This document shows, piece after piece, positions 1 to 6,145 of a stretch of DNA of 21,917 bases. A program made the position numbers and the translations under genes. The notes below the pieces were generated by a model. That model was not told the origin of the DNA. It ran no database searches and worked only from the letters and a program-made list of their open reading frames with translations. Source of the stretch: Lachnospira sp900551945. GTDB taxonomy: Bacteria; Bacillota; Clostridia; Lachnospirales; Lachnospiraceae. The DNA is taken from assembly GCA_048380335.1 (NCBI GenBank), contig DBFCCI010000033.1, forward strand, positions 1 to 21,917. The letters run 5' to 3'. How positions within the stretch are numbered: position 1 is the first letter of the stretch; each line of letters opens with the position of its first letter.

Positions 1-75
1 CTATCTTAAAAAAGATAGTTAGAGCGACCGCACATTTTGATTATCATGTCAAGTGCTTAACATAATTTTACAAAA

Positions 76-113
76 AAAGAACAGGGTACATATTTCTATA
101 TACACTGTTCTTT
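76..113. terminator. Inverted repeat, possible terminator
   Basis: A 9-bp perfect inverted repeat (AAAGAACAG at 76-84 and CTGTTCTTT at 105-113) is flanked by an A-run on the left, so read on the - strand it would be followed by a T-run. It may be a terminator for a - strand transcript or a bidirectional one. No - strand gene is visible to its right, so the role is uncertain. The rest of 1-303 holds no convincing gene; it has a short hairpin at 1-18 and the repeat copy at 185-230. Confidence 0.35.
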
Positions 114-184
114 GTATAATCCTTATCTAAATGACATTGGGAGAAATCCTGCGTCCTTTTTTTGATGCGGATATGTTGCAATAC

Positions 185-230
185 AGAACATTAATTCGAT
201 GTACAAGGGATGATTATTGGACAGTATAAA
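185..230 (+). repeat. 45-bp repeat, copy A (possible operator)
   Basis: The element starts with AGAACA, three bases, then ATTCGAT, and continues through CAAGGGATGATTAT and GGACAG. It matches the copy at 3595-3640 with only three differences over 35 bases (194-228 against 3604-3638), and matches 1637-1681 more loosely with the same internal spacing. It lies about 75 bases before the small membrane-protein gene, so it may be a regulatory site. I infer this from position and repetition; I do not recognise the motif. Confidence 0.6.
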
Positions 231-303
231 GTGCTATAAATAAAGCATAAGGAACAGATGCATGATAAATGAGTTAAATAGAACATTTACGGAGGTGGCA
301 GTT

Positions 304-513
304 ATGCATATATTGACGTTTATTTTAATATTTGTTGTTGGTTCAATCATTGCCGCTTGTGATGGGGATTATTCAGGAATAGCTGCAATCGGTAAATTTG
401 TAGGATTTTTTGTATTGCTATTCGCAGTATTATGGTTATTTACCCAGCCTGTTTTATTAATAATTGCTATTATAGTACTGGTTTTAATTGTGATATGTTG
501 CTCTGCAAAGTAG
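304..513 (+). CDS. Small hydrophobic membrane protein
   Basis: This is a 69-residue protein made almost wholly of two hydrophobic stretches, roughly residues 2-18 and 27-67. It is probably an integral membrane protein with two or three passes. The start at 304 is chosen over the longer reading from 262 because GGAGGTG at 290-296 is correctly spaced before it. A hydrophilic CDGDYSG segment separates the hydrophobic parts. A strong terminator follows at 569, so it is probably transcribed alone. The 45-bp repeat upstream is shared with the neighbouring cluster, which suggests common control. I do not recognise a function. Confidence 0.7.
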   Translation: MHILTFILIFVVGSIIAACDGDYSGIAAIGKFVGFFVLLFAVLWLFTQPVLLIIAIIVLVLIVICCSAK

Positions 514-568
514 CAAATGCAGATAAAATATAATAGTGTACCGACATTAGGACTTGCAGGAATGAAGG

Positions 569-620
569 AACTTCTCTTATATGGTTATTTATGGTATCAT
601 ATAAGAGAAGTTTTTAGTTT
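569..620 (+). terminator. Intrinsic terminator
   Basis: A 14-bp perfect inverted repeat (569-582 and 599-612) encloses a 16-nt loop and runs into a T-rich tract. It separates the small membrane-protein gene from the WYL regulator. Confidence 0.85.
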
Positions 621-644
621 TATCGGGGAGTTTGGAGGTGCTAT

Positions 645-1637
645 ATGCCTAAATCATCAAATCAGAAATTGAAACTGATATATCTTATGAAAATTCTTCT
701 GGAGCGGACTGATGAAACGCACAGTATTACTATGCCGGAGATTATAGATGCACTCGCTGCGTATGATATAAGTGCGGAGCGCAAAAGCTTATATAATGAC
801 ATTGAAAATTTAAGAGTGTATGGTCTGGATGTTATAGGAACGTAGGAAGACAGGACATATTCCTATCATATAGGTAACAGACAGTTTGAACTTGCAGAAT
901 TAAAATTATTGGTTGATTCTGTGCAGTCTGCAAAATTCATCACAGCCAAAAAGTCAAATGAGCTTATAAAAAAGATAGAAGGATTGGCAAGTAAATATGA
1001 AGCATCGCAGTTACACAGACAAGTATTTGTGGCTGGTCGTGTAAAGACGATGAATGAGAGTATTTATTACAATGTTGACAGGATACATACGGCAATAGCA
1101 GAAAATTCGAGGATAACATTCCAGTATTTTCAGTGGAATGTTGACAAGAAGATGGAACTGCGTCATGATGGAGCACTTTACGAGGTTAGTCCATGGTCAT
1201 TATCCTGGGATGATGAAAATTATTACTTAATTGCGTATGACAGTAATGAGGGAATAATTAAACATTTTCGTGTAGATAAAATGCTTTATATCAAGTCAAA
1301 CGGTAAGGGAAGAGAAGGAAGGCAGGCATTTAAATCATTTGATATGGCTGCATATGCCAGAAAAATGTTTGGCATGTATGGAGGCAAAGAAGAGTGGGTG
1401 CGCATTGAGTGCGACAACTCTTTTGCTGGTGTAATGATAGACCGCTTTGGTAAAGATGTATCAATGATCAGATTGGATGATAAACGCTTCGTAGTCAATG
1501 TAGAGGTTGCAGTCAGCAGGCAGTTTCTGGCGTGGATCATAGGTCTTGGAGAGGGGATAACACTTGCAGGACCGCAAAATGTGGTTGAAATGATGAATGC
1601 TGAAATTGACAGATTGATAAAACAATACAAAAAATAA
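645..1637 (+). pseudogene. WYL-domain transcriptional regulator, broken by TAG
   Basis: Residues 1-66 form an N-terminal winged helix-turn-helix (SAERKSLYNDIENL). After a TAG at 843-845 the same frame continues without a stop to 1637. The second part carries the WYL sensor region, including SPWSLSWDDENYYLIAYD and HFRVDKM. Because the frame is unchanged, one base change such as CAG to TAG explains the break. Joined, the protein would be about 330 residues, usual for stand-alone WYL regulators. RBS GGAGGTG at 632-638 fixes the start. WYL proteins are ligand-sensing DNA-binding regulators often found near defence or stress genes. The gene may be dead, may be suppressed, or may make a separate sensor fragment; a sequencing error is also possible. 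Its former target may be the nearby cluster with the 45-bp repeats. Confidence 0.85.
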
Positions 1638-1681
1638 GAACAAAAATTCGATATGCAAGGTGTGTTTATGGGACACCTTAG
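1637..1681 (+). repeat. 45-bp repeat, copy B, merging into a hairpin
   Basis: This copy keeps AGAACA, the 3-base gap, ATTCGATAT, CAAGG, TTAT and GGACA at the same spacing as copies A and C, with about ten differences over 45 bases. Its second half forms a hairpin (AAGGTGT at 1657-1663, ACACCTT at 1673-1679) followed by five T, so here it may also end transcription of the WYL gene. Confidence 0.5.
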
Positions 1682-1690
1682 TTTTTATAA

Positions 1691-1735
1691 TAAGAATCAG
1701 ATAAGAGATAAACTCTTACTGGTTCTTATTTTTTT
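1691..1735 (+). terminator. Intrinsic terminator after the WYL gene
   Basis: An imperfect stem (1692-1707 against 1713-1728) ends in seven T. Together with the hairpin at 1657-1686 it gives two tandem terminator-like structures after the WYL gene. Confidence 0.75.
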
Positions 1736-1737
1736 GC

Positions 1738-1856
1738 TTTACAGGAAATTGCTTTCCTGTAAAGTAAAAAACGCTCCGCGAGGATGCGCACTGCGGCGTG
1801 TAAGGTAGATGTCGCAAGCGACCGCCGCAGGCGCGAGAATGTGCCGAGGCACATTC
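1738..1856. repeat. Composite GC-rich palindromic repeat
   Basis: Several nested hairpins lie side by side: an 11-bp perfect stem with a 4-nt loop (1738-1748, 1753-1763); CTGCGGC at 1791-1797 pairing with GCCGCAG at 1824-1830 around an inner GTCGC-AA-GCGAC (1811-1822); and GAATGTGCC (1837-1845) with GGCACATTC (1848-1856). The block is much richer in GC than its surroundings. It looks like a small non-coding palindromic mobile repeat or a structured RNA, dropped in front of a gene fragment. Confidence 0.65.
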
Positions 1857-1868
1857 TGTGTTCAAGCA

Positions 1869-1994
1869 GATGAGGTGGCAGAGTGGCAAGGTTATGGTAT
1901 TGGATTAGAAAAACAGTATTACGTGCTAAGGAATGCAGAGGATGCTGCATTATGTGTGAATATTACGAAGTATGCAGAAATGATGGAACATTAG
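1869..1994 (+). pseudogene. Possible 3' remnant of a gene
   Basis: After the palindromic block a frame stays open for about 40 residues (including YYVLRNAEDAALC) and ends at 1994, four bases before the ribosome site of the next gene. The composition fits coding sequence of this region, but no ribosome site precedes a suitable start and the frame runs back into the palindromes. I read it as the tail of an operon gene whose 5' part was lost or replaced by the repeat. It could instead be a very short gene starting at GTG 1875. Confidence 0.3.
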
Positions 1995-2008
1995 AATAGG
2001 AGGTGCCT

Positions 2009-3301
2009 ATGGGAACGGATTCTTTATATTACATAATGGATTATAGCGGTCACTATTATAGGACTGATAAAGCAGATCAGTTGGTAGCTGTGGCGAGAGA
2101 ACAGGATGCAACAATATTTACATTTGCACAGGCGAACAGCCGTATATGTGTAGGAAAAAAAGCATCATTTTATTGTATGGTTCCGATTGAAGAAACAGAG
2201 GAAGACATGAGCGGAGAAGTATCAGACAGTAATGAAATAGATGACAATTCCAGTGCATTACTTGTAGAAGAGCAGGAAGAAAATAGTGATGATGAATATG
2301 TTTCAACTATAAAAGAATTAACTTATGATGAAGTAACAGAACCGATTGAGAAAAATGTTGCATCGTATGACCTGTCGGAAATGGACTGGGCAGAGTATCT
2401 TACCCATTTTACATATCTAGTGGAAGGACTGAAGGATTATAGGGATGAGTTGTCGAAAAAACATTCAGATATAGACCAGAAAATATGCGATATTCTTCAC
2501 TACATTGAGTTATGTGAAACAGATGATAATGAGGCAGCTGATCTGATTGAACTGCTAAGGGTGTGTAGGGAAAACAGAAGAGATATCAAGGATGAGCTTC
2601 AAAGAATAGAATATTTTCAAACAGGTTTTGGGACGAATGCCAATGTCACCAGAGCAAAGCAGGCATTAAAAAGCATTAAAGGCTTGGAAACAAGAAAGTA
2701 TAAACCTAGAAAATACGAAGAGTTGTTTGAAAATTGTATACTCAAAGACAGGCGGTTGCAAAGAGATGATTTATATAGAACAGCTCCTGATAGTTCAGAT
2801 GCAAAGCAAAGATACAGCGTTGAACCAAAATTTGATGAGAAGGATGGTGAAGAACCAATGGCAGAAGAAAGAAGTTACACTCCATTTGATGGAAAAGAGA
2901 ATGACTGGGTTTCATTTGCAAGACAGCAGGTGGAGTTTTATAGAAATGCCGGGCAGTATATAACAAATCTACAAATAGACATCAAAGAGATAGATACTGA
3001 GATTGAAAACATACTTCTAGAAACAGAAGATGCCAATTGCAATGTGGCTCAGGGATATAAGGTATTTAAGAGACTTAAAGAGTTGAGACTTGAGAAGAAA
3101 GCAAAAACGAAAGAACTTAACTGCCTGTATGCATTAACAGATTACATTGATTGTGAATCTCTGGCTGATACCTGTGAAGATAATCTGGCGGAAATTGAAG
3201 ACATAATGGAAGTTTCGGAACATAGTGAAGTAACCAAAATGCAGCTTGTAGATAAAGGTCAGGAAGAGAATATGCATATAGTAGAAGATATGGTTGGTTG
3301 A
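2009..3301 (+). CDS. Acidic, largely helical protein of unknown function
   Basis: The protein has 430 residues. ATG 2009 is preferred to GTG 2003 because AGGAGG (1998-2003) overlaps the latter. The first ~65 residues look like a small folded domain rich in Tyr (YYIMDYSGHYYR). A low-complexity acidic linker follows, then two long, similar-looking helical segments, each with a DW motif (MDWAEYLTHF near 127-136 and NDWVSFARQQ in the second half). Both segments are predicted helical and rich in Glu, Lys and Asp, with stretches suited to coiled coils. The repeated layout suggests internal duplication. No catalytic motif is visible. It heads a cluster with a small membrane protein, an EF-hand protein, a zinc-knuckle protein and a HIRAN protein. 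Function unknown. Confidence 0.75.
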   Translation: MGTDSLYYIMDYSGHYYRTDKADQLVAVAREQDATIFTFAQANSRICVGKKASFYCMVPIEETEEDMSGEVSDSNEIDDNSSALLVEEQEENSDDEYVSTIKELTYDEVTEPIEKNVASYDLSEMDWAEYLTHFTYLVEGLKDYRDELSKKHSDIDQKICDILHYIELCETDDNEAADLIELLRVCRENRRDIKDELQRIEYFQTGFGTNANVTRAKQALKSIKGLETRKYKPRKYEELFENCILKDRRLQRDDLYRTAPDSSDAKQRYSVEPKFDEKDGEEPMAEERSYTPFDGKENDWVSFARQQVEFYRNAGQYITNLQIDIKEIDTEIENILLETEDANCNVAQGYKVFKRLKELRLEKKAKTKELNCLYALTDYIDCESLADTCEDNLAEIEDIMEVSEHSEVTKMQLVDKGQEENMHIVEDMVG

Positions 3302-3321
3302 AAATAAGGAGGATGATTACC

Positions 3322-3585
3322 ATGACAAATAAGACAATATTAAGAGAAATTCATAGAGAAAATAAATCTATAAATAGGAATTTACAGCGACTGGCAAATA
3401 TAGGATTGATAGGTCTGCTTGGAAAAAGTGCTGAGGCAGCAAAGAAAACAGATGATTCCATAGGAAAGACACTTGCAAGGACTGGATTAATATTAGTGGC
3501 GGTGTCAGAGATAGTACTTATGATAGCGGATATTATTGATTACAGAGAAGAGAAAATAGAACAGCAACTTGAAGAAGATGAATAA
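3322..3585 (+). CDS. Small protein with one hydrophobic segment
   Basis: This is an 87-residue protein. The N-terminal half is basic and polar (ILREIHRENKSINRNLQRL). A hydrophobic stretch in the second half (GLILVAVSEIVLMIADII) could be a membrane anchor or a buried helix, and the tail is acidic (EEKIEQQLEEDE). ATG 3322 is supported by AAGGAGG at 3306-3312. It starts 20 bases after the acidic protein ends, so the two are probably co-transcribed. Family not recognised. Confidence 0.7.
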   Translation: MTNKTILREIHRENKSINRNLQRLANIGLIGLLGKSAEAAKKTDDSIGKTLARTGLILVAVSEIVLMIADIIDYREEKIEQQLEEDE

Positions 3586-3594
3586 CTATGTAAA

Positions 3595-3640
3595 AGAACA
3601 AAGATTCGATATACAAGGGATGATTATAGGACAGCATAAG
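3595..3640 (+). repeat. 45-bp repeat, copy C (possible operator)
   Basis: This is nearly identical to copy A at 185-230. TATAAT at 3649-3654 lies just downstream and could be the -10 box of a promoter for the EF-hand gene; the element would then cover the -35 region. That placement suits an activator or repressor site. Confidence 0.6.
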
Positions 3641-3648
3641 TAGTACGA

Positions 3649-3654
3649 TATAAT
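3649..3654 (+). promoter_or_regulatory. Possible -10 box before the EF-hand gene
   Basis: A perfect TATAAT lies 50 bases before the gene start. About 16 bases upstream there is only a weak -35 (TAGGAC at 3627-3632), inside repeat copy C. A promoter that needs an activator at the repeat would explain this; it is inference. Confidence 0.4.
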
Positions 3655-3704
3655 CAGAAAGAAACAAATAACCTTGATAATTCTTGATTACAGGAGGTAT
3701 GGCA

Positions 3705-3974
3705 ATGAGAAATTGGATGGATTTAAATGGCGATGGAGAAATAGATAGCTCAGAAATGATGTTTGCAGGAGAAATGCTTTGCACCAGCAGGGAAGAACAT
3801 GAAGCATTATTTGGAGATGCCGGAGACTTCGAGGATGACGCAAAGGATGATTTTGAGATTGATGCAATGGCAGCAGGACTTGATGTTGATGAATTAGAAC
3901 TTATGGATCCTGATGACAGGGCAGAGGCATTGGAAGAAGCAGGGTTAGACCCGGATGATTATGATTTTGACTGA
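3705..3974 (+). CDS. Small acidic EF-hand protein
   Basis: This is an 89-residue, strongly acidic protein. Near its N-terminus (residues 6-17) it has a canonical calcium-binding EF loop, DLNGDGEIDSSE, with acidic or amide residues at positions 1, 3, 5 and 9 and Glu at 12. The rest is Asp/Glu/Ala-rich; no second clear loop is visible, although the C-terminal DPDD stretches could bind metal loosely. ATG 3705 is chosen because AGGAGG at 3692-3697 is 7 bases upstream; ATG 3699 is too close. It has no signal peptide, so it is probably cytosolic. It probably acts as a calcium-responsive or structural small protein; the partner is unknown. The next gene, a membrane zinc-knuckle protein, follows after 26 bases. 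Confidence 0.8.
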   Translation: MRNWMDLNGDGEIDSSEMMFAGEMLCTSREEHEALFGDAGDFEDDAKDDFEIDAMAAGLDVDELELMDPDDRAEALEEAGLDPDDYDFD

Positions 3975-4000
3975 GTTTTTTGCAAAGGAGGCTGATTTGT

Positions 4001-4480
4001 ATGAGAAAGAATTTATTTGGACAGGGACTTGCAATATTCCTTGTAATAATAGGTGTTCTGTTTGTAATAGGTTCCATAGGTGAAGCAAGTGAGCCTAAGT
4101 GTATTAAGGCAGGATGTGATAATAAGCAGGCAAGTGGAAGCAGCTATTGTTATTTGCATAAACCATATACGGGAAGCAGTACATCCCATAGCAGTTCATC
4201 ATATAGCAATAAATCGTCTGGCAGTACTTCAAAGAGTAGTACAAGTAACTCTGGTTCAAGCAGTAGTTATAATAATAAATCAAATTCTACAAACAAGTCA
4301 TCATATAGCAGTGGTACAAAGAAAAGTACAACGATAAAGAAGAGTACATATGACTCTTATGATGATGGCTATGATGATATCTATATGGATGGCGATTATG
4401 ACTATGACAGATATGACACAGACAGCGATTATGCAGATGGTGTAGATGATGCAATGGATGAGTACGGAGAAGATTGGTAA
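4001..4480 (+). CDS. Membrane-anchored zinc-knuckle protein with Ser-rich linker and acidic tail
   Basis: The protein has 159 residues in four parts. A single hydrophobic helix at about residues 7-26 is either an anchor or an uncleaved signal. A cysteine knuckle at about residues 31-51 (CIKAGC, then YCYLHKP, spacing C-x4-C-x11-C-x2-H) would bind zinc. A Ser/Thr/Asn-rich low-complexity linker follows, and the tail is Asp/Tyr-rich (DDGYDDIYMDGDYDYDRYD). The start at 4001 is supported by AAGGAGG at 3985-3991. The long disordered parts suggest an adaptor, perhaps displayed outside the membrane, but no function is known to me. Confidence 0.75.
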   Translation: MRKNLFGQGLAIFLVIIGVLFVIGSIGEASEPKCIKAGCDNKQASGSSYCYLHKPYTGSSTSHSSSSYSNKSSGSTSKSSTSNSGSSSSYNNKSNSTNKSSYSSGTKKSTTIKKSTYDSYDDGYDDIYMDGDYDYDRYDTDSDYADGVDDAMDEYGEDW

Positions 4481-4512
4481 TGCTGACAAAGTCTTGCGGA
4501 AAGGAGACCACT

Positions 4513-4854
4513 ATGGAAGAACTTTATTTTACAATAGCAGGTTGCAGCCATTATTTTGGCAGTGATTTTATGGAAAAAGGAATGAAAGTTAAACTTGAGA
4601 AAGAGCCGGATAATGAGTACGACAAGGAAGCAATACAGGTAAAGATTAAGGGACTTGGTAAAGTTGGATATGTAGCAAATAGTCCATTTACTGTTAAGGG
4701 TGAGTCGATGAGTGCTGGCAGGCTGTATGATAAGATTGGAGATAAGGCTAAAGGAAAGGTAGTATTTGTAGTTGATGGTGGGGTTGTTTGTAGAATTGTT
4801 GATAAAGGTATGGAAGGAGACTTGGCGTTGGAAAAAGCGTGTGAGTCTGATTAA
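4513..4854 (+). CDS. Stand-alone HIRAN-domain protein
   Basis: This is a 113-residue protein that is essentially one HIRAN domain. Visible family features are the early IAGCSHYFG stretch, then LEKEPDNEYDKEAIQVK (the EP-N-D-AI signature) and GKVGYVANS. In known proteins HIRAN domains bind single-stranded or 3' DNA ends and are fused to helicases such as HLTF/Rad5; bacteria also have short stand-alone versions. ATG 4513 follows AAGGAG at 4501-4506. A hairpin terminator follows at 4866. It is the last gene of the left cluster and may sense damaged or stalled DNA; that role is inference. Confidence 0.8.
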   Translation: MEELYFTIAGCSHYFGSDFMEKGMKVKLEKEPDNEYDKEAIQVKIKGLGKVGYVANSPFTVKGESMSAGRLYDKIGDKAKGKVVFVVDGGVVCRIVDKGMEGDLALEKACESD

Positions 4855-4865
4855 TTTGTTGTGTG

Positions 4866-4893
4866 ATAGGTTGGTGAATTAACCAACCTATTA
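4866..4893 (+). terminator. Terminator hairpin before the defence operon
   Basis: A 10-bp perfect stem (4866-4875 with 4882-4891) and 6-nt loop follows the HIRAN gene; the T-tract is short. It separates the left cluster from the defence operon. Confidence 0.6.
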
Positions 4894-4944
4894 TTGTAAT
4901 AACAATAAATACACAATGTTTCAAAAATTTATAAAAATAAAACG

Positions 4945-5014
4945 AATCTTTATATTTCTAAAGATTATACTAGCGAAAATTGAGCAATTATGATATACTA
5001 TAGACCAAGTATAT
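4945..5014 (+). promoter_or_regulatory. Promoter and operator-like inverted repeats of the defence operon
   Basis: An extended -10 (TGATATACT, hexamer at 4994-4999) lacks a good -35 box. Two inverted repeats lie here: AATCTTTA/TAAAGATT (4945-4952, 4959-4966), and ATATACT/AGTATAT (4993-4999, 5008-5014), the second covering the -10 box. They lie directly before an Xre-type gene, so autoregulation by that protein is the simplest reading. Another possible -10 hexamer, TATACT, is at 4966-4971. Confidence 0.45.
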
Positions 5015-5046
5015 ATATCCTGCAATGAAGATGAAAGGTGTTAATT

Positions 5047-5271
5047 ATGGCGGTATCTTATAATGGTCTATGGAAAAAATTGATTGATAAAAAATTGCAG
5101 AGGAAGGATCTTACAGAGCAGTTAAATATTAGTTCTACAACTATCGCAAAGATGGGAAAGGGCGAAAAGGTGTCTATGGATGTCTTGGAACGTATTTGCC
5201 GGTATTTGAACTGTGATTTAGGAGATATTGCAAGTTTTGAGATAGAGGAGAACAACAATGGTAGTAAATAA
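5047..5271 (+). CDS. Xre/Cro-type helix-turn-helix regulator
   Basis: This is a 74-residue protein consisting of one HTH_XRE domain. The HTH spans roughly residues 20-40 (KDLTEQLNISSTTIAKMGKG), followed by VSMDVLERICRYLNCDLGDI, typical of the small YozG-like Cro/C1 regulators. ATG 5047 has a ribosome site AAAGGTG just upstream. Its end overlaps the DUF4007 start by 14 bases, so it is translationally coupled to the defence operon. It probably represses the operon through the inverted repeats just upstream; this is inferred from position. Confidence 0.9.
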   Translation: MAVSYNGLWKKLIDKKLQRKDLTEQLNISSTTIAKMGKGEKVSMDVLERICRYLNCDLGDIASFEIEENNNGSK

Positions 5272-6142
5272 GCATGGTAGTTTTTATATGAGAAGTGGAT
5301 GGGGAACAAAAATCATTCAGGCGGTAGAAGAAGATGCTATGATTTTTACTCCAAGTAGCGAACAAGAAGCTATTGATAATATTGGCTTGGGTCGCGTAAT
5401 GATAAAAGCTCTTAGGTATTGGTCGGATGCAATGATGCTTACTCATGAAGAGAAAGAACAAGGAGGCATACGTTTAGTTCCAGAACCAATTTACAATAGT
5501 ATACTACAGCATGATTTATATTTTCAGAGACAAGGATCATTACTTTTGATGCATCGTAATTTAGCATTAAATGAAGAAAATGCTACTGCGTGGTATTGGC
5601 TGTTTAATGAGTGGAAACAGAATACATTCACAAAAGATGCGTTTGTGGAAGGCTTTCATTCATATTTATCTGTGAATGGAATGAAAATTAAGAAGGCTGC
5701 GGTTGAAAAAGAGTTTAACTGTTTAAAAAATACTTATATTGGTGATGGGAAATTTGATAAAAACAGTATTATGGATGAAGATACATATCCGTTTTTAGCA
5801 CCATTACAGATTTTGAAAGAAACAGGAAAAAACTCATATGAAAAAAGAAGTCTTACAGGCAAAGAAGTTCCATTAGAAATTCTTATTTATGCTATTGCAA
5901 TGGACAATGTTGATGATAGCACTAATGGTAGGCAGATTAACATTGATAAATTAATGGAGGAAAAAGGGCAGATCGGAAAGTATTTTGGAATGAAGTATTC
6001 TAAGCTGCTTGAATTGCTCGTAGAGGCAGAAAATAAGAAGTATATCAATCTGAACAATAACTTTGGAAATCGTTTTATTGAATTTAATGGTTATGATTAT
6101 GCTGGATTGGTAGACAAATATTATGTTGATAAGGAACGATAA
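5258..6142 (+). CDS. DUF4007 protein, SspB-like (PT-modification nickase candidate)
   Basis: The protein has 294 residues. Features matching DUF4007 are the opening HGSFYMRSGW, IGLGRVMIKALRYW at residues 42-55, and DLYFQRQGSLLLMHRNLA at 86-103 (the family has a similar D-x-Y ... LLH stretch), then an AWYWLFNEW segment. DUF4007 proteins accompany PAPS-reductase genes; from memory the single-strand phosphorothioation nickase SspB belongs here. The proposed role is to nick or position DNA for sulfur insertion. GAGGAG at 5245-5250 supports the start. The ATPase gene follows after three bases, giving the order SspB-SspC-SspD. I am confident of the DUF, less so of the nickase activity, since I cannot identify catalytic residues. 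Confidence 0.85.
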   Translation: MVVNKHGSFYMRSGWGTKIIQAVEEDAMIFTPSSEQEAIDNIGLGRVMIKALRYWSDAMMLTHEEKEQGGIRLVPEPIYNSILQHDLYFQRQGSLLLMHRNLALNEENATAWYWLFNEWKQNTFTKDAFVEGFHSYLSVNGMKIKKAAVEKEFNCLKNTYIGDGKFDKNSIMDEDTYPFLAPLQILKETGKNSYEKRSLTGKEVPLEILIYAIAMDNVDDSTNGRQINIDKLMEEKGQIGKYFGMKYSKLLELLVEAENKKYINLNNNFGNRFIEFNGYDYAGLVDKYYVDKER

Positions 6143-6145
6143 ATA

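Noticed and set aside
3..59. Possible end of an upstream gene
   Set aside because: A frame is open for 18 codons to a TAA at 57-59, but it is too short and not protein-like enough to claim.
1738..1856. CRISPR array
   Set aside because: The repeats are single palindromes, not regularly spaced direct repeats; no CRISPR array is seen in the window.
1809..1994. A full gene starting at ATG 1809
   Set aside because: Its first 20 codons are formed by the hairpins of the palindromic block and no ribosome site precedes it; only the last part looks like coding sequence.
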